From Streptomyces sp. HSG2 (GTDB taxonomy: Bacteria > Actinomycetota > Actinomycetes > Streptomycetales > Streptomycetaceae), in assembly GCF_016598575.1 (NCBI RefSeq), contig NZ_CP066801.1:3534001-3598000 (forward strand): a stretch of 64,000 bases of DNA. Reading direction: 5' to 3'. Every line of letters begins with the position of its first letter. The stretch's first letter is position 1. Under the pieces are notes generated by a model. The model ran no database searches and was not told where the DNA came from. It saw only the letters and a list, made by a program, of their open reading frames with translations. Below, one piece after another: positions 53,706 through 63,064 of the stretch. The translations under genes and the position numbers were made by a program.

Positions 53706-53900
53706 GTGGCCATTTCGCTGTCCGTGGTGCTGCTCTTGGCGATCATCATGATCGTGTTGCTCCGGGGCGGCTCGCTCAAGCCCGGGCCCGCGGTCGTCGC
53801 GGCACTCTTCGGCTTCTTCCTGGCGTCGAGCGGCCTGGCGCCGTCGATCAACCGGCTCCTCGGGTCGATAGGCGAGATGATCAATTCGATCAGGTTCTGA
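53706..53900 (+). CDS. small conserved membrane protein (64 residues)
   Basis: GTG start at 53706. Two hydrophobic segments, SLSVVLLLAIIMIVLLRGG and GPAVVAALFGFFLASSGLAP, are followed by an amphipathic tail (SINRLLGSIGEMINSIRF). Similar proteins with the RGGSxKxGPA motif between the helices are familiar from other Streptomyces genomes, often in several copies. The function is unknown. It is not of the same type as the five leader-plus-helix peptides in this window. Confidence 0.8.
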   Translation: MAISLSVVLLLAIIMIVLLRGGSLKPGPAVVAALFGFFLASSGLAPSINRLLGSIGEMINSIRF

Positions 53901-54074
53901 TCGTCGCGCCGGTCCGGCCTGGCTGTCGGCGGGAGGGGTGCCCGGGTGCCGGTTCGCCTCTCCGGGGTCGCGGGATGCCGGGTCGATGTTTCAGGTGAGA
54001 AATATCGACGGCCGGAGTCGTGTTGGGCGGGGAGAGCGGAAGGCCCGCCGAACAGCGTGGAAGGGATCACGGTC

Positions 54075-54785
54075 GTGCGCGTGGAGATCTGGGGCGACAT
54101 CAACTGCCCGTGGTGCTATGTGGGCAAGGAGCGCTTCGCGAAGGCGCTCGAAGCCTTCCCGCACAAGGACGAGGTGGAGGTCGTGCACCGGTCCTTCGAA
54201 CTCGATCCGAGCCTCGGTCCCGGGCCCGCGAGGCCGGTGATCCCGGCGCTGGCCGCCAAGTACGGGATCAGCCTGGACCAGGCCCGGCAGGCCGAACAGC
54301 GCATCGGTGAGCACGCGCACGCCGAGGGCCTCGCGTATCGCGGGGCCGACCGTGACACCGCGAGCACCTTCGACATGCACCGGATGCTCCACCTCGCCAA
54401 GCGGCGTGGCGTCCAGGAGAACCTGCTGAACCTTCTCTACCGCGCCAACTTCGTCGAGAACTCCGCCTTCGCCGAAGGACGCCTGCTGGAGCTGGCGGTC
54501 GAGGCGGGCCTGGGCGAGACGGAGGCGGCGGAACTGCTCGCCGACCGTTCGGTCCTGGCGGACGAGGTCCGCGAGGACCAGGCGACGGCCGCCGCGATGG
54601 GGGCCACCGGGGTGCCCTTCGTCGTCTTCGACCGGCGCCTTGGCGTCTCCGGGGCACAGCCCGTGGAGACCTTCGGCGCGGCGCTCCGCCAGGCCTGGGA
54701 CAGCCGTCCGGAGGGGCCGGTGGCGAGCCTCGACGACGCGGTCGCCGAGACGTGCGGTCCGGAGGGCTGCCCCGTCCCGGGGTGA
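54075..54785 (+). CDS. DsbA-family oxidoreductase, FrnE-like
   Basis: 236 residues from the GTG at 54075 with GGAAGGGATC upstream; longer starts are possible but have no ribosome site. Thioredoxin fold with VEIWGDINCPWCYVGKERF, giving a complete CPWC redox motif, and the cis-Pro in GATGVPFVVFDRR. The helical insert carries FDMHRMLHLAKRRG, typical of FrnE/2-hydroxychromene isomerase-like proteins. A C-terminal CGPEGCP motif adds a second Cys pair, as in FrnE of Deinococcus. No signal peptide, so a cytoplasmic disulfide oxidoreductase is likely. Confidence 0.92.
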   Translation: MRVEIWGDINCPWCYVGKERFAKALEAFPHKDEVEVVHRSFELDPSLGPGPARPVIPALAAKYGISLDQARQAEQRIGEHAHAEGLAYRGADRDTASTFDMHRMLHLAKRRGVQENLLNLLYRANFVENSAFAEGRLLELAVEAGLGETEAAELLADRSVLADEVREDQATAAAMGATGVPFVVFDRRLGVSGAQPVETFGAALRQAWDSRPEGPVASLDDAVAETCGPEGCPVPG

Positions 54786-54843
54786 CCGACGGCGGGGAGG
54801 GGCCGGGTCACCCGGCCCACGCCGCCGAGCCCGGAAAGCGATC

Positions 54844-54881
54844 GGGGCCAGGTCGGAGGAAACAGCCTCCGACCTGGCCCC
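54844..54881. terminator. strong bidirectional terminator between frnE-like gene and tRNA-Gly
   Basis: Perfect 16-bp stem GGGGCCAGGTCGGAGG (54844-54859) / CCTCCGACCTGGCCCC (54866-54881), loop AAACAG. It serves the plus-strand oxidoreductase gene and the minus-strand tRNA. Confidence 0.9.
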
Positions 54882-54889
54882 GAATCAGC

Positions 54890-54963
54890 TGGAGCGGGCG
54901 ACGGGAATCGAACCCGCGTAGCCAGTTTGGAAGACTGGGGCTCTACCATTGAGCTACGCCCGC
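54890..54963 (-). tRNA. tRNA-Gly (anticodon TCC)
   Basis: Reading the complement from 54963: acceptor GCGGGCG pairs with CGCCCGC, the D arm has AGCTCAATGGTAGAGC, the anticodon loop is CTTCCAA (TCC), the T loop is TTCGATT, discriminator T, and CCA is encoded. All stems pair. Confidence 0.96.
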
Positions 54964-55123
54964 ACGGCGATCCGTCGATCGGGAGATCGCGGCGCCGGAG
55001 GCATCTTAGCGGGTTCCGCCCCTCGCGCGCACACCGCCCGTCGCCGTCCGCCCCGCCCGGTCCGATCGGCGCGTGCCGTGATCGCTCCCGTGCGCGGCCA
55101 TGTACCCTACGTTTCGCACCAGA

Positions 55124-55197
55124 CGGGGTGTGGCGCAGCTTGGTAGCGCGTCCGCTTTGGGAGCGGAAGGCCGTGGGTTCAAATCCCGCCACCCCGA
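55124..55197 (+). tRNA. tRNA-Pro (anticodon TGG)
   Basis: Acceptor CGGGGTG pairs with CACCCCG; the D arm has GGCGCAGCTTGGTAGCGC, the anticodon stem-loop is TCCGC-TTTGGGA-GCGGA (TGG), the T loop is TTCAAAT, discriminator A. The following bases are CCC, so CCA is added after transcription. Confidence 0.96.
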
Positions 55198-55519
55198 CCC
55201 ACAGTCGAGCGACCCGTTCGGCCCTCCTCCCGGCGCGTGGCCCGCTCGCCCGCACTCGTGCGGCGGTGCCGGCGCCCGGCCGGTGGGCTCCTCCCGCCTC
55301 TCGGCGGCGCTCGGCGCGCGCGGGGAGTCGGGATGTCCATGTCCGGTCGTGCCTCCGATCACCTCGCGTGATCGCCTTTTGGGCCGTGTAGCGGCTGCCG
55401 TTACTATGCAGGCTGCACGCCCGTGTGTCTCATCCTGTGCAGTCCTCCGGGCGGCGAAATCCGCCGGGCCGCTCTGGCCCCGGCAGAACCCAAGAAGTCA
55501 GCCACAAGGAGACCGAACC
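55198..55519. other. 322-bp region upstream of trigger factor
   Basis: Contains the tig promoter candidate (55379-55407) and about 110 bases of leader. No gene seen. Confidence 0.5.
55379..55407 (+). promoter_or_regulatory. candidate tig promoter
   Basis: TACTAT (55402-55407) is a good -10. TTGGGC (55379-55384), 17 bases upstream, is a partial -35. It lies about 112 bp before the GTG of tig. Confidence 0.5.
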
Positions 55520-56893
55520 GTGAAGAGCGCCGTGGAGACCCTGAACCCGACTCGGGTTCGGCTCACTGTCGAGGTGCCCTTCGAGGAGCTCAAGGACAGC
55601 CTCGACGCGGCGTACAAGAAGATCAACCAGCAGGTCACGGTGAAGGGCTTCCGCAAGGGCAAGGTCCCGGCACGCGTCATCGACCAGCGGTTCGGCCGCG
55701 GCGCGGTGCTGGAGGAAGCCGTCAACGACGCGCTGCCGCGGTTCTACACCGACGCCGTGAACGAGGCGGAGCTGAGCCCGCTCGGCCAGCCCGAGGTCGA
55801 CATCACCGACCTGAAGGACGGCGAGACGCTCAACTTCACGGCCGAGGTCGACGTCCGCCCGGCGCTGGAGATCCCCGACTACTCGGGCATCGAGGTCGAG
55901 GTCGACGCGGTCGAGGTCACCGACGAGGACGTGGCCGAGTCGGTCGAGCAGCTGCGCGAGCGTTTCGCCTCGACGACCCCGGTCGAGCGCGCCGCCGAGG
56001 ACGGCGACGTCGTCACCCTGGATCTGCGGGCCAAGGTCGACGGAGAGGTCCTCGAAGACGGCGTGGCCGACGGCGTCTCCTACACCATCGGTTCGGGCGA
56101 GCTGCTGGACGGCATCGACGAGGCCGTCACGGGTCTGGAGGCGGGCGGCGAGGCCACCTTCACCTCCGAGTTGAAGGGCGGCTCCGCGGCCGGCAAGGAG
56201 GCCGAGGTCACCGTCACGGTCTCCCAGGTCGCCAAGCGTGAGCTGCCCGAGCTGGACGACGAGTTCGCCCAGCTCGCCTCGGAGTTCGACACGCTGGAGG
56301 AGCTGCGTGCGGACAGCCGTGATCGGCTGACCGAGCGCAAGCGGTACGACCAGGCCACGCAGGCTCAGGAGCGCGTCCTGGAGAAGCTGCTGGAGCTGGT
56401 CGAGGTTCCCGTCCCCGAGAAGCTTCTCGACGACGAGATCAACACCCGCAAGCACAACCTGGAGCACCACCAGCTCGGGCAGATGGGCCTGACCCTCGAC
56501 AAGTACCTGGAGATCCAGGGCAAGTCGGCCGAGGAGTTCGACGACGAGACCCGGCAGGCCGCGGTCAAGGGGATCAAGACCCAGTTCGTCCTGGACGAGC
56601 TGGTCAAGCAGGAGAAGCTCAACGTCAACCAGGAGGAGCTCACCGAGCACCTCATGCGCCGCGCCTCGTCCTCGGGCATGTCCCCGGACCAGTTCGCGCA
56701 GGCCGTCGTCGAGCAGGGCCAGGTGCCGCTGCTCGTCGGCGAGGTCGCTCGCGGCAAGGCCCTGGCCTCCGTCGTCGAGAAGGCGACCGTGAAGGACACC
56801 AACGGCGAGACCGTCGACCTGGACGACGACGAGGACTCCGCCGAGGCCGAGGTCGTCGAGGCCGCCGAGGCCGAGGAGAAGACCGAGAGCTGA
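55520..56893 (+). CDS. tig: trigger factor
   Basis: 457 residues from a GTG at 55520 (CAAGGAGACCGAACC upstream). Ribosome-bound chaperone and peptidyl-prolyl isomerase. The N-terminal ribosome-binding signature is GFRKGKVP within [19 protein letters not shown]. The FKBP-type isomerase domain lies around [18 protein letters not shown] to [14 protein letters not shown]. The C-terminal helical domain ends in an acidic tail of Glu/Asp/Ala typical of actinobacteria. It is upstream of clpP1-clpP2-clpX, the usual order. Confidence 0.98.
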   Translation: MKSAVETLNPTRVRLTVEVPFEELKDSLDAAYKKINQQVTVKGFRKGKVPARVIDQRFGRGAVLEEAVNDALPRFYTDAVNEAELSPLGQPEVDITDLKDGETLNFTAEVDVRPALEIPDYSGIEVEVDAVEVTDEDVAESVEQLRERFASTTPVERAAEDGDVVTLDLRAKVDGEVLEDGVADGVSYTIGSGELLDGIDEAVTGLEAGGEATFTSELKGGSAAGKEAEVTVTVSQVAKRELPELDDEFAQLASEFDTLEELRADSRDRLTERKRYDQATQAQERVLEKLLELVEVPVPEKLLDDEINTRKHNLEHHQLGQMGLTLDKYLEIQGKSAEEFDDETRQAAVKGIKTQFVLDELVKQEKLNVNQEELTEHLMRRASSSGMSPDQFAQAVVEQGQVPLLVGEVARGKALASVVEKATVKDTNGETVDLDDDEDSAEAEVVEAAEAEEKTES

Positions 56894-56911
56894 CCGCTCC
56901 ACCCCGGCGTG

Positions 56912-56970
56912 GCACGACGGGCCCCGGAGGATCACGACGCTGTCGATGATCGCCCCGGGGCCCGTCGTGC
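56912..56970 (+). terminator. terminator of tig
   Basis: Perfect 16-bp arms GCACGACGGGCCCCGG (56912-56927) and CCGGGGCCCGTCGTGC (56955-56970), with a 27-base loop, 19 bp past the stop. Confidence 0.8.
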
Positions 56971-57086
56971 TCGCCCGGTCGTGCGGGTCGGCGGGCGTCT
57001 CCCACGGAAGGGCGGTCGGTGCCGCCAGCCCTGGCGGGTCGGGGCCGCCGGGGGCGTGCGCCGCCGCCCGAGACGCCCGCCGCCGC

Positions 57087-57102
57087 TACGCCCCCGGCGA
57101 AC
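57087..57102 (+). promoter_or_regulatory. ClgR-like operator upstream of clpP1
   Basis: TACGCCCCCGGCGAAC on the plus strand reads GTTCGC-N5-GCGTA on the other. This agrees with the ClgR box as I remember it (GTTCGC-N5-GCG). ClgR activates clpP1-clpP2 in Streptomyces. The site lies 141-156 bp before the clpP1 start. Confidence 0.55.
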
Positions 57103-57242
57103 ACTCCGGCTACCGGGATTCCCGGAAGGGACCAGCGCGTTAGGGTCCATGAACAAGAGGGCGGTGGAGTCGCCGGACGGCTCCAGCCCCGCAGGCAAAC
57201 GTGAGACGGCCCGGCGCCGTCGCAAGACGAGCAGGTGGATAC

Positions 57243-57860
57243 GTGACGAATCTGATGCCCTCCGCCGCCGGCGAGCCCTCCATCGGTGGTGGCCTCGGCG
57301 ACCAGGTCTACAACCGGCTGCTCAACGAGCGGATCATCTTCCTCGGTCAGCCGGTGGACGACGACATCGCGAACAAGATCACCGCACAGTTGCTGCTCCT
57401 TGCCGCCGACCCGGACAAGGACATCTATCTCTACATCAACAGCCCCGGCGGATCGATCACCGCCGGAATGGCGATCTACGACACCATGCAGTACATCAGG
57501 AACGACGTGGTGACCATCGCCATGGGCCTGGCCGCCTCGATGGGCCAGTTCCTGCTCAGCGCCGGGACGCCCGGCAAGCGTTTCGCGCTGCCCAACGCCG
57601 AGATCCTGATCCACCAGCCCTCGGCGGGCCTGGCGGGTTCGGCCTCGGACATCAAGATCCACGCCGAGCGGCTGCTGCACACCAAGAGGCGGATGGCCGA
57701 GCTCACGTCCCAGCACACCGGCCAGAGCGTCGAGCAGATCACGCGTGACTCCGACCGCGACCGCTGGTTCGACGCCGCCGAGGCCAAGGAGTACGGCCTG
57801 ATCGACGACGTGATGCACACGGCCGCCGGCATGCCGGGCGGTGGCGGCACCGGGGCCTGA
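57243..57860 (+). CDS. clpP1: ATP-dependent Clp protease proteolytic subunit 1
   Basis: 205 residues from a GTG at 57243; an ATG at 57255 is the alternative. It shows [39 protein letters not shown], nucleophile Ser99 in [11 protein letters not shown], His in EILIHQPS and Asp in ITRDSDRD, so a full triad. The barrel-forming subunit works with ClpX or ClpC. clpP2 follows 53 bp downstream. The C-terminal glycine-rich tail [10 protein letters not shown] is as in other Streptomyces ClpP1. Confidence 0.97.
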   Translation: MTNLMPSAAGEPSIGGGLGDQVYNRLLNERIIFLGQPVDDDIANKITAQLLLLAADPDKDIYLYINSPGGSITAGMAIYDTMQYIRNDVVTIAMGLAASMGQFLLSAGTPGKRFALPNAEILIHQPSAGLAGSASDIKIHAERLLHTKRRMAELTSQHTGQSVEQITRDSDRDRWFDAAEAKEYGLIDDVMHTAAGMPGGGGTGA

Positions 57861-57913
57861 GCGCCCCGTCCCAGCCCCCGGCCGACCACCCCAGCCTCTT
57901 CCCAGGAGACACT

Positions 57914-58621
57914 GTGAACGACTTCCCCGGCCGCGGCCTCTACGACCGCATGGCCGCCGAACAGGCCACGGCCGCCGCACAGGGCCGGTACACCGGCCCG
58001 CAGGCGGAGTCCCGCTACGTGATCCCCCGCTTCGTGGAGCGCACCTCCCAGGGGGTCCGCGAGTACGACCCGTACGCCAAGCTCTTCGAGGAGCGGGTCA
58101 TCTTCCTCGGCGTCCAGATCGACGACGCCTCGGCCAACGACGTGATGGCCCAGCTGCTGTGCCTGGAGTCGATGGACCCCGACCGGGACATCTCGATCTA
58201 CATCAACAGCCCCGGCGGCTCCTTCACCGCGCTCACGGCGATCTACGACACCATGCAGTACGTCGGCGCGGACATCCAGACCGTCTGCATGGGCCAGGCC
58301 GCGTCGGCGGCGGCGATCCTGCTCGCGGCCGGCACCCCGGGCAAGCGCATGGCGCTGCCCAACGCCCGGGTCCTCATCCACCAGCCGTACAGCGAGACCG
58401 GTCGCGGTCAGGTCTCCGACCTGGAGATCGCCGCCAACGAGATCCTGCGGATGCGCTCCCAGCTGGAGGACCTGCTGGCCAAGCACTCCACCCGGTCCAT
58501 CGAGCAGATCCGCGAGGACATCGAGCGCGACAAGATCCTCACCGCCGAGGACGCGCTGGAGTACGGCATGATCGACCAGGTCATCACGACCCGCAAGATG
58601 GACAACTCCTCCCTGCGCTGA
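57914..58621 (+). CDS. clpP2: ATP-dependent Clp protease proteolytic subunit 2
   Basis: 235 residues from a GTG at 57914 with CCAGGAGACACT upstream. It shows [41 protein letters not shown], Ser131 in [14 protein letters not shown], His in VLIHQPYSE and the Asp in [14 protein letters not shown]. The N-terminal 50-residue extension is normal for actinobacterial ClpP2. Mixed ClpP1P2 rings form the active protease. It is in one operon with clpP1. Confidence 0.97.
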   Translation: MNDFPGRGLYDRMAAEQATAAAQGRYTGPQAESRYVIPRFVERTSQGVREYDPYAKLFEERVIFLGVQIDDASANDVMAQLLCLESMDPDRDISIYINSPGGSFTALTAIYDTMQYVGADIQTVCMGQAASAAAILLAAGTPGKRMALPNARVLIHQPYSETGRGQVSDLEIAANEILRMRSQLEDLLAKHSTRSIEQIREDIERDKILTAEDALEYGMIDQVITTRKMDNSSLR

Positions 58622-58803
58622 GGCACAGGTGGCCGTAATCCCCGCCGCCCCGGGCAGGGTCCGCCGGTACGCACGTCGAGGCGAACCCTGCCAAGGCGGG
58701 CCCGAACGGGGGGCACGGCAAGGTACCGTCGGACACAAGGCAGCACCAGGAGTCCGCTGGGCGTGGACGTCCAGGAGTCTCCCAGGCGAAGGGGAAGCAC
58801 ACC

Positions 58804-60090
58804 GTGGCACGCATCGGTGACGGCGGAGATCTGCTCAAGTGCTCGTTCTGCGGCAAGAGCCAGAAGCAGGTCAAGAAGCTCATCGCAGGGCCTGGTGTGT
58901 ACATCTGCGACGAGTGCATCGACCTCTGCAACGAGATCATCGAGGAGGAGCTGGCCGAGACCAGCGAGGTGCGCTGGGAGGAACTGCCCAAGCCGCGCGA
59001 GATCTACGAGTTCCTCGAGGGGTACGTGGTCGGTCAGGAGGCCGCCAAGAAGGCCCTCTCGGTCGCGGTGTACAACCACTACAAGCGGGTCCAGGCGGGC
59101 GAGAACGGCGGCGGGCAGGGCCGCGAGGACGCCATCGAGCTGGCGAAGTCCAACATCCTGCTGCTCGGCCCGACCGGCTCGGGCAAGACGCTGCTCGCCC
59201 AGACCCTCGCCCGCATGCTGAACGTCCCCTTCGCCATCGCCGACGCCACGGCGCTGACCGAGGCGGGGTACGTCGGTGAGGACGTCGAGAACATCCTGCT
59301 CAAGCTGATCCAGGCCGCCGACTACGACGTCAAGAAGGCCGAGACCGGGATCATCTACATCGACGAGATCGACAAGGTCGCGCGGAAGAGCGAGAACCCC
59401 TCCATCACCCGGGACGTCAGCGGCGAGGGCGTGCAACAGGCGCTGCTGAAGATCCTGGAGGGTACCGCCGCGTCGGTTCCGCCCCAGGGCGGGCGCAAGC
59501 ACCCGCACCAGGAGTTCATCCAGATCGACACGACGAACGTGCTGTTCATCGTGGGCGGGGCCTTCGCCGGACTGGAGAAGATCATCGAGTCCCGGGCCGG
59601 CGCCAAGGGCATCGGCTTCGGAGCCCAGATCCGTTCCAAGCAGGAGCGCGACGCCAAGGACCAGTTCGAGGACGTCATGCCGGAGGACCTCGTCAAGTTC
59701 GGCATGATCCCCGAGTTCATCGGTCGCCTTCCGGTCATCACCAGCGTCCACAACCTCGATCGCGAGGCGCTGCTCCAGATCCTCGTCGAGCCGCGCAACG
59801 CGCTGGTGAAGCAGTACCAGCGCCTCTTCGAACTCGACGGCGTGGAGCTGGACTTCGAGCGTGAGGCGCTGGAGGCCATCGCCGACCAGGCCATCCTCCG
59901 ACAGACGGGCGCCCGCGGGCTCCGCGCCATCATGGAGGAGGTGCTCCAGGGCGTGATGTACGAGGTGCCCTCACGCAAGGACGTAGCCCGCGTCGTCATC
60001 ACCGCCGACGTGGTCCTCTCCAATGTCAACCCCACGCTGATCCCTCGGGACTCGCGAGGGCGCGGTGCCGGGGAGCAGAAGACGGCCTGA
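58804..60090 (+). CDS. clpX: ATP-dependent Clp protease ATP-binding subunit ClpX
   Basis: 428 residues from a GTG at 58804 (CGAAGGGGAAGCACACC upstream). It has an N-terminal C4 zinc finger CSFCGKS...CDECIDLC, Walker A GPTGSGKT, Walker [10 protein letters not shown], sensor and pore regions (GYVGED), IGF loop [11 protein letters not shown] and arginine-finger region [10 protein letters not shown]. It unfolds substrates and feeds them to ClpP1P2. The 182-bp gap to clpP2 leaves room for its own promoter. Confidence 0.98.
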   Translation: MARIGDGGDLLKCSFCGKSQKQVKKLIAGPGVYICDECIDLCNEIIEEELAETSEVRWEELPKPREIYEFLEGYVVGQEAAKKALSVAVYNHYKRVQAGENGGGQGREDAIELAKSNILLLGPTGSGKTLLAQTLARMLNVPFAIADATALTEAGYVGEDVENILLKLIQAADYDVKKAETGIIYIDEIDKVARKSENPSITRDVSGEGVQQALLKILEGTAASVPPQGGRKHPHQEFIQIDTTNVLFIVGGAFAGLEKIIESRAGAKGIGFGAQIRSKQERDAKDQFEDVMPEDLVKFGMIPEFIGRLPVITSVHNLDREALLQILVEPRNALVKQYQRLFELDGVELDFEREALEAIADQAILRQTGARGLRAIMEEVLQGVMYEVPSRKDVARVVITADVVLSNVNPTLIPRDSRGRGAGEQKTA

Positions 60091-60108
60091 CGCGTGCGTC
60101 CGGTGGCG

Positions 60109-60154
60109 CGCGCGGGGAATCGGCGCTGCCCGGCGCCGTCGAGGCCCCCGCGCG
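60109..60154 (+). terminator. terminator-like hairpin after clpX
   Basis: CGCGCGGGG (60109-60117) and CCCCGCGCG (60146-60154), with an inner GGCGC/GCGCC stem, 19 bp past the clpX stop. Confidence 0.6.
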
Positions 60155-60259
60155 GGTCCCGGAGGCGGGGCCTCCCGCCGGCGGACGCCCTGGTCGAACC
60201 CGGGCGGGCCGCGCGGCGCGCCAAGGTAGCGGCCGGTCCGCGCCGGCCGCCGGGATCGT

Positions 60260-60290
60260 GTTTAGGGGTCGGGGCCGCTCGCCCCTAAAC
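60260..60290. promoter_or_regulatory. inverted repeat overlapping the putative leaderless valS promoter
   Basis: Perfect 9-bp arms GTTTAGGGG (60260-60268) and CCCCTAAAC (60282-60290), 13-base spacer. TAAACT (60286-60291) is a good -10 with 6 bases to the GTG of valS at 60298. The repeat therefore spans the -35 to -10 interval, as an operator would. Confidence 0.6.
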
Positions 60291-60297
60291 TGAGCCC

Positions 60298-62922
60298 GTG
60301 ACCGAGAACGCTCAGCAGCCACAGCCCGCGCCCCTGACCGAACTGCCGACCAACTACACGCCGGCCGAGGTGGAGGGGCGGCTGTACGAGCGCTGGGTGG
60401 AGCGGGGGTACTTCGAGGCGGACGCCGCGAGCGACAAGCCTCCCTTCACCGTCGTGATCCCTCCGCCCAACGTCACCGGGTCCCTCCACCTCGGCCACGC
60501 CTTCGAGCACACGCTGATCGACGTGGTGACCCGGCGCAAGCGCATGCAGGGCCACGAGACGCTGTGGCAGCCGGGCATGGACCACGCCGGCATCGCCACG
60601 CAGAACGTCGTCGAGCGCGAGTTGGCCAAGGAAGGCACGTCCCGCCACGACCTGGGCAGGTCGGCCTTCACGGATCGGGTCTGGCGGTGGAAGGCCGAGT
60701 CCGGGGGGCGGATCTCCGGCCAGATGCGCCGACTCGGCGACGGCGTCGCCTGGTCCCGGGAGCGCTTCACCATGGACGAGGGCCTTTCCCGGGCCGTTCA
60801 GACCATCTTCAAGCGCCTCCACGACGACGAGTTGATCTACCGCGCCGAGCGCATCATCAACTGGTGTCCGCGCTGTCTGACGGCGATCTCCGACATCGAG
60901 GTCGAGTACCAGGACGACGACGGCGAACTGGTCTCCATGCGGTACGGCGACGGGGACGACAGCATCGTCGTGGCGACGACACGCGCCGAGACCATGCTCG
61001 GTGACACCGCGGTCGCCGTGCACCCGGACGACGAGCGCTACCGGCACCTCGTGGGTCGGCACATCCGGCTGCCGTTGACCGACCGCTCCATCCCGGTCGT
61101 CGCCGACGAGCACGTCGACCCGGAGTTCGGCACGGGCGCGGTGAAGGTCACGCCCGCCCATGACCCGAACGACTTCGAGATCGGTCGGCGACACGACCTG
61201 CCGGCGGTCACGGTCATGGACGAACGCGCGACCATCACCGTCCACGGTCCCTTCCAGGGTCAGGACCGGTTGGAGGCCCGCTCGGCCATCGTGGCCGCGT
61301 TGCGGGCCGAGGGCCGGATCGTCGCGGAGAAGCGCCCCTACTCCCACTCCGTCGGCCACTGCTCGCGGTGCAAGACCACGGTCGAGCCGCGCCTGTCCAT
61401 GCAGTGGTGGGTCAAGGTGGGTCCGCTGGCAGCCGCCGCCGGGGACGCCGTCCGGGACGGGCGGGTGCGGATCCACCCGCGGGAGATGGAGAAGCGCTAC
61501 TTCGACTGGGTCGACAACCTCCACGACTGGTGCATCTCCCGCCAGTTGTGGTGGGGCCACCGCATCCCCGTCTGGTACGGACCCGAGGGCCAGGTGGTCT
61601 GCGTCGGTCCGGACGAGGAACCGCCCCGGGGAGAGGGCTGGCACCAGGACCCGGACGTCCTGGACACGTGGTTCTCGTCGGGTCTGTGGCCCTTCTCCAC
61701 CCTCGGGTGGCCCGAGCGGACCGACAGCCTCGCGAAGTTCTACCCGAACTCCGTGCTCGTCACCGGCTACGACATCCTCTTCTTCTGGGTCGCCCGGATG
61801 ATGATGTTCGGTCTGTACGCGATGGACGGGACGCCGCCGTTCCGCACCGTCGCCCTGCACGGCATGGTCCGTGACCAGCACGGCAAGAAGATGTCCAAGT
61901 CCTTCGGCAACGTGGTCGATCCGCTGGACTGGATGGACGAGTACGGCTCCGACGCGCTCCGCTTCACGTTGGCGCGCGGGGCCAACCCCGGGGTGGACGT
62001 GCCGATCGGCGAGGCATGGGTCCAGGGCTCCAGGAACTTCGCCAACAAGATCTGGAACGCCACCCGTTTCGCCCTGATGAACGGCGCCACGGTCGAGGGT
62101 CCCCTCCCCGAGGCCGCTCGGATGTCCTCCGCGGACCGCTGGATCCTCTCCCGGCTGAACGCGGTCGTGGCCGAGGTCGACGCGCTGTACGAGGACTTCC
62201 AGTTCGCCAAGGTCTCCGACGCCTTGTTCCACTTCGCCTGGGACGAGGTCTTCGACTGGTACGTCGAGTTCTCCAAGACCACCTTCCAGGCGGCCGGCGA
62301 GCCGGCCGAGGTGACCAGGCGCGTCCTCGGGGAGGTTCTCGACGTCACCCTGAGGCTGCTGCACCCGATCGTGCCCTTCGTCACCGAGACGCTGTGGACG
62401 ACGCTCACGGGCGGCGAGTCGCTGGTCGTCGCCGCCTGGCCGACCGACTCCGGCTTCCGGGACGAGGCGGCGGAGGCCGAGATCGCGACCGTCCGGTCGG
62501 TGATCACCGAGGTCCGCAGGTTCCGCGGCGATCAGGGACTCCAACCGGGCCAGCGGGTCCCGGCCCGGCTGTCCCTGGCCGACACGGCGCTGGCGCCGCA
62601 CGAGGCCGCGATCCGTCAGATGCTGCGGCTCCGGCCGGAGGGTCCCTCCTTCACCGCGACGGCCACCTTGCCCGTCGCGGGCGTCGAGGTCGCGCTCGAC
62701 CTCTCCGGCGCCATCGACGTGGCCGCCGAGCGCAAGCGGCTGGCCAAGGACCTCGCCGCGGCCGAGAAGGAGGAGGCGCAGGCCACCGCGAAGCTCGGCA
62801 ACGAGGCCTTCCTCGCCAAGGCCCCCGGGCACGTGGTGGAGAAGATCCGCACCCGCCTGACCGGAGCGCGGGAGGCGAGTGTCAGGATCCGGTCGCAGTT
62901 GGACGCCCTGCCGAAGGGCTGA
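60298..62922 (+). CDS. valS: valyl-tRNA synthetase
   Basis: 874 residues from a GTG at 60298 with no clear ribosome site, probably leaderless. Class I synthetase: HIGH motif as HLGH in [32 protein letters not shown]; an editing domain around [24 protein letters not shown] in [11 protein letters not shown]; a C-terminal coiled-coil arm ([20 protein letters not shown]). It charges tRNA-Val. Followed by folC, the usual order. Confidence 0.98.
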   Translation: MTENAQQPQPAPLTELPTNYTPAEVEGRLYERWVERGYFEADAASDKPPFTVVIPPPNVTGSLHLGHAFEHTLIDVVTRRKRMQGHETLWQPGMDHAGIATQNVVERELAKEGTSRHDLGRSAFTDRVWRWKAESGGRISGQMRRLGDGVAWSRERFTMDEGLSRAVQTIFKRLHDDELIYRAERIINWCPRCLTAISDIEVEYQDDDGELVSMRYGDGDDSIVVATTRAETMLGDTAVAVHPDDERYRHLVGRHIRLPLTDRSIPVVADEHVDPEFGTGAVKVTPAHDPNDFEIGRRHDLPAVTVMDERATITVHGPFQGQDRLEARSAIVAALRAEGRIVAEKRPYSHSVGHCSRCKTTVEPRLSMQWWVKVGPLAAAAGDAVRDGRVRIHPREMEKRYFDWVDNLHDWCISRQLWWGHRIPVWYGPEGQVVCVGPDEEPPRGEGWHQDPDVLDTWFSSGLWPFSTLGWPERTDSLAKFYPNSVLVTGYDILFFWVARMMMFGLYAMDGTPPFRTVALHGMVRDQHGKKMSKSFGNVVDPLDWMDEYGSDALRFTLARGANPGVDVPIGEAWVQGSRNFANKIWNATRFALMNGATVEGPLPEAARMSSADRWILSRLNAVVAEVDALYEDFQFAKVSDALFHFAWDEVFDWYVEFSKTTFQAAGEPAEVTRRVLGEVLDVTLRLLHPIVPFVTETLWTTLTGGESLVVAAWPTDSGFRDEAAEAEIATVRSVITEVRRFRGDQGLQPGQRVPARLSLADTALAPHEAAIRQMLRLRPEGPSFTATATLPVAGVEVALDLSGAIDVAAERKRLAKDLAAAEKEEAQATAKLGNEAFLAKAPGHVVEKIRTRLTGAREASVRIRSQLDALPKG

Positions 62923-63052
62923 GGCACGGGCCGAGGAAGGGGCGCGCCGGTCTTCCGGCGTCCCACGGCCTCGCCCCGGCCCCGGTTCGTCGGTCGTTTC
63001 GCCTGTGGTCAGGGCCCGTCCCCGGCCAGAGTGTCCACCTGCCGACGGTACG

Positions 63053-63064
63053 TAGACTGGCTCC
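63053..63064 (+). promoter_or_regulatory. putative leaderless promoter of folC
   Basis: TAGACT (63053-63058) followed after 6 bases by the GTG at 63065, with no ribosome site. Same spacing as at padR, rpiB and valS. Confidence 0.6.

Larger units (their letters stand above)
56894..57242. other. 349-bp region between tig and clpP1
   Basis: Holds the tig terminator and a ClgR-like box, listed separately. Frames crossing it do not look coding. Confidence 0.5.

Noticed and set aside
54890..55197. tRNA genes as integration sites of a mobile element
   Set aside because: No integrase gene and no repeated tRNA 3' end are seen nearby.
57243..60090. clpP1-clpP2-clpX as the self-resistance genes of the beta-lactone cluster
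   Set aside because: Beta-lactones can hit ClpP, but tig-clpP1-clpP2-clpX-valS-folC is the normal core order in Streptomyces and lies more than 30 kb from the cluster.
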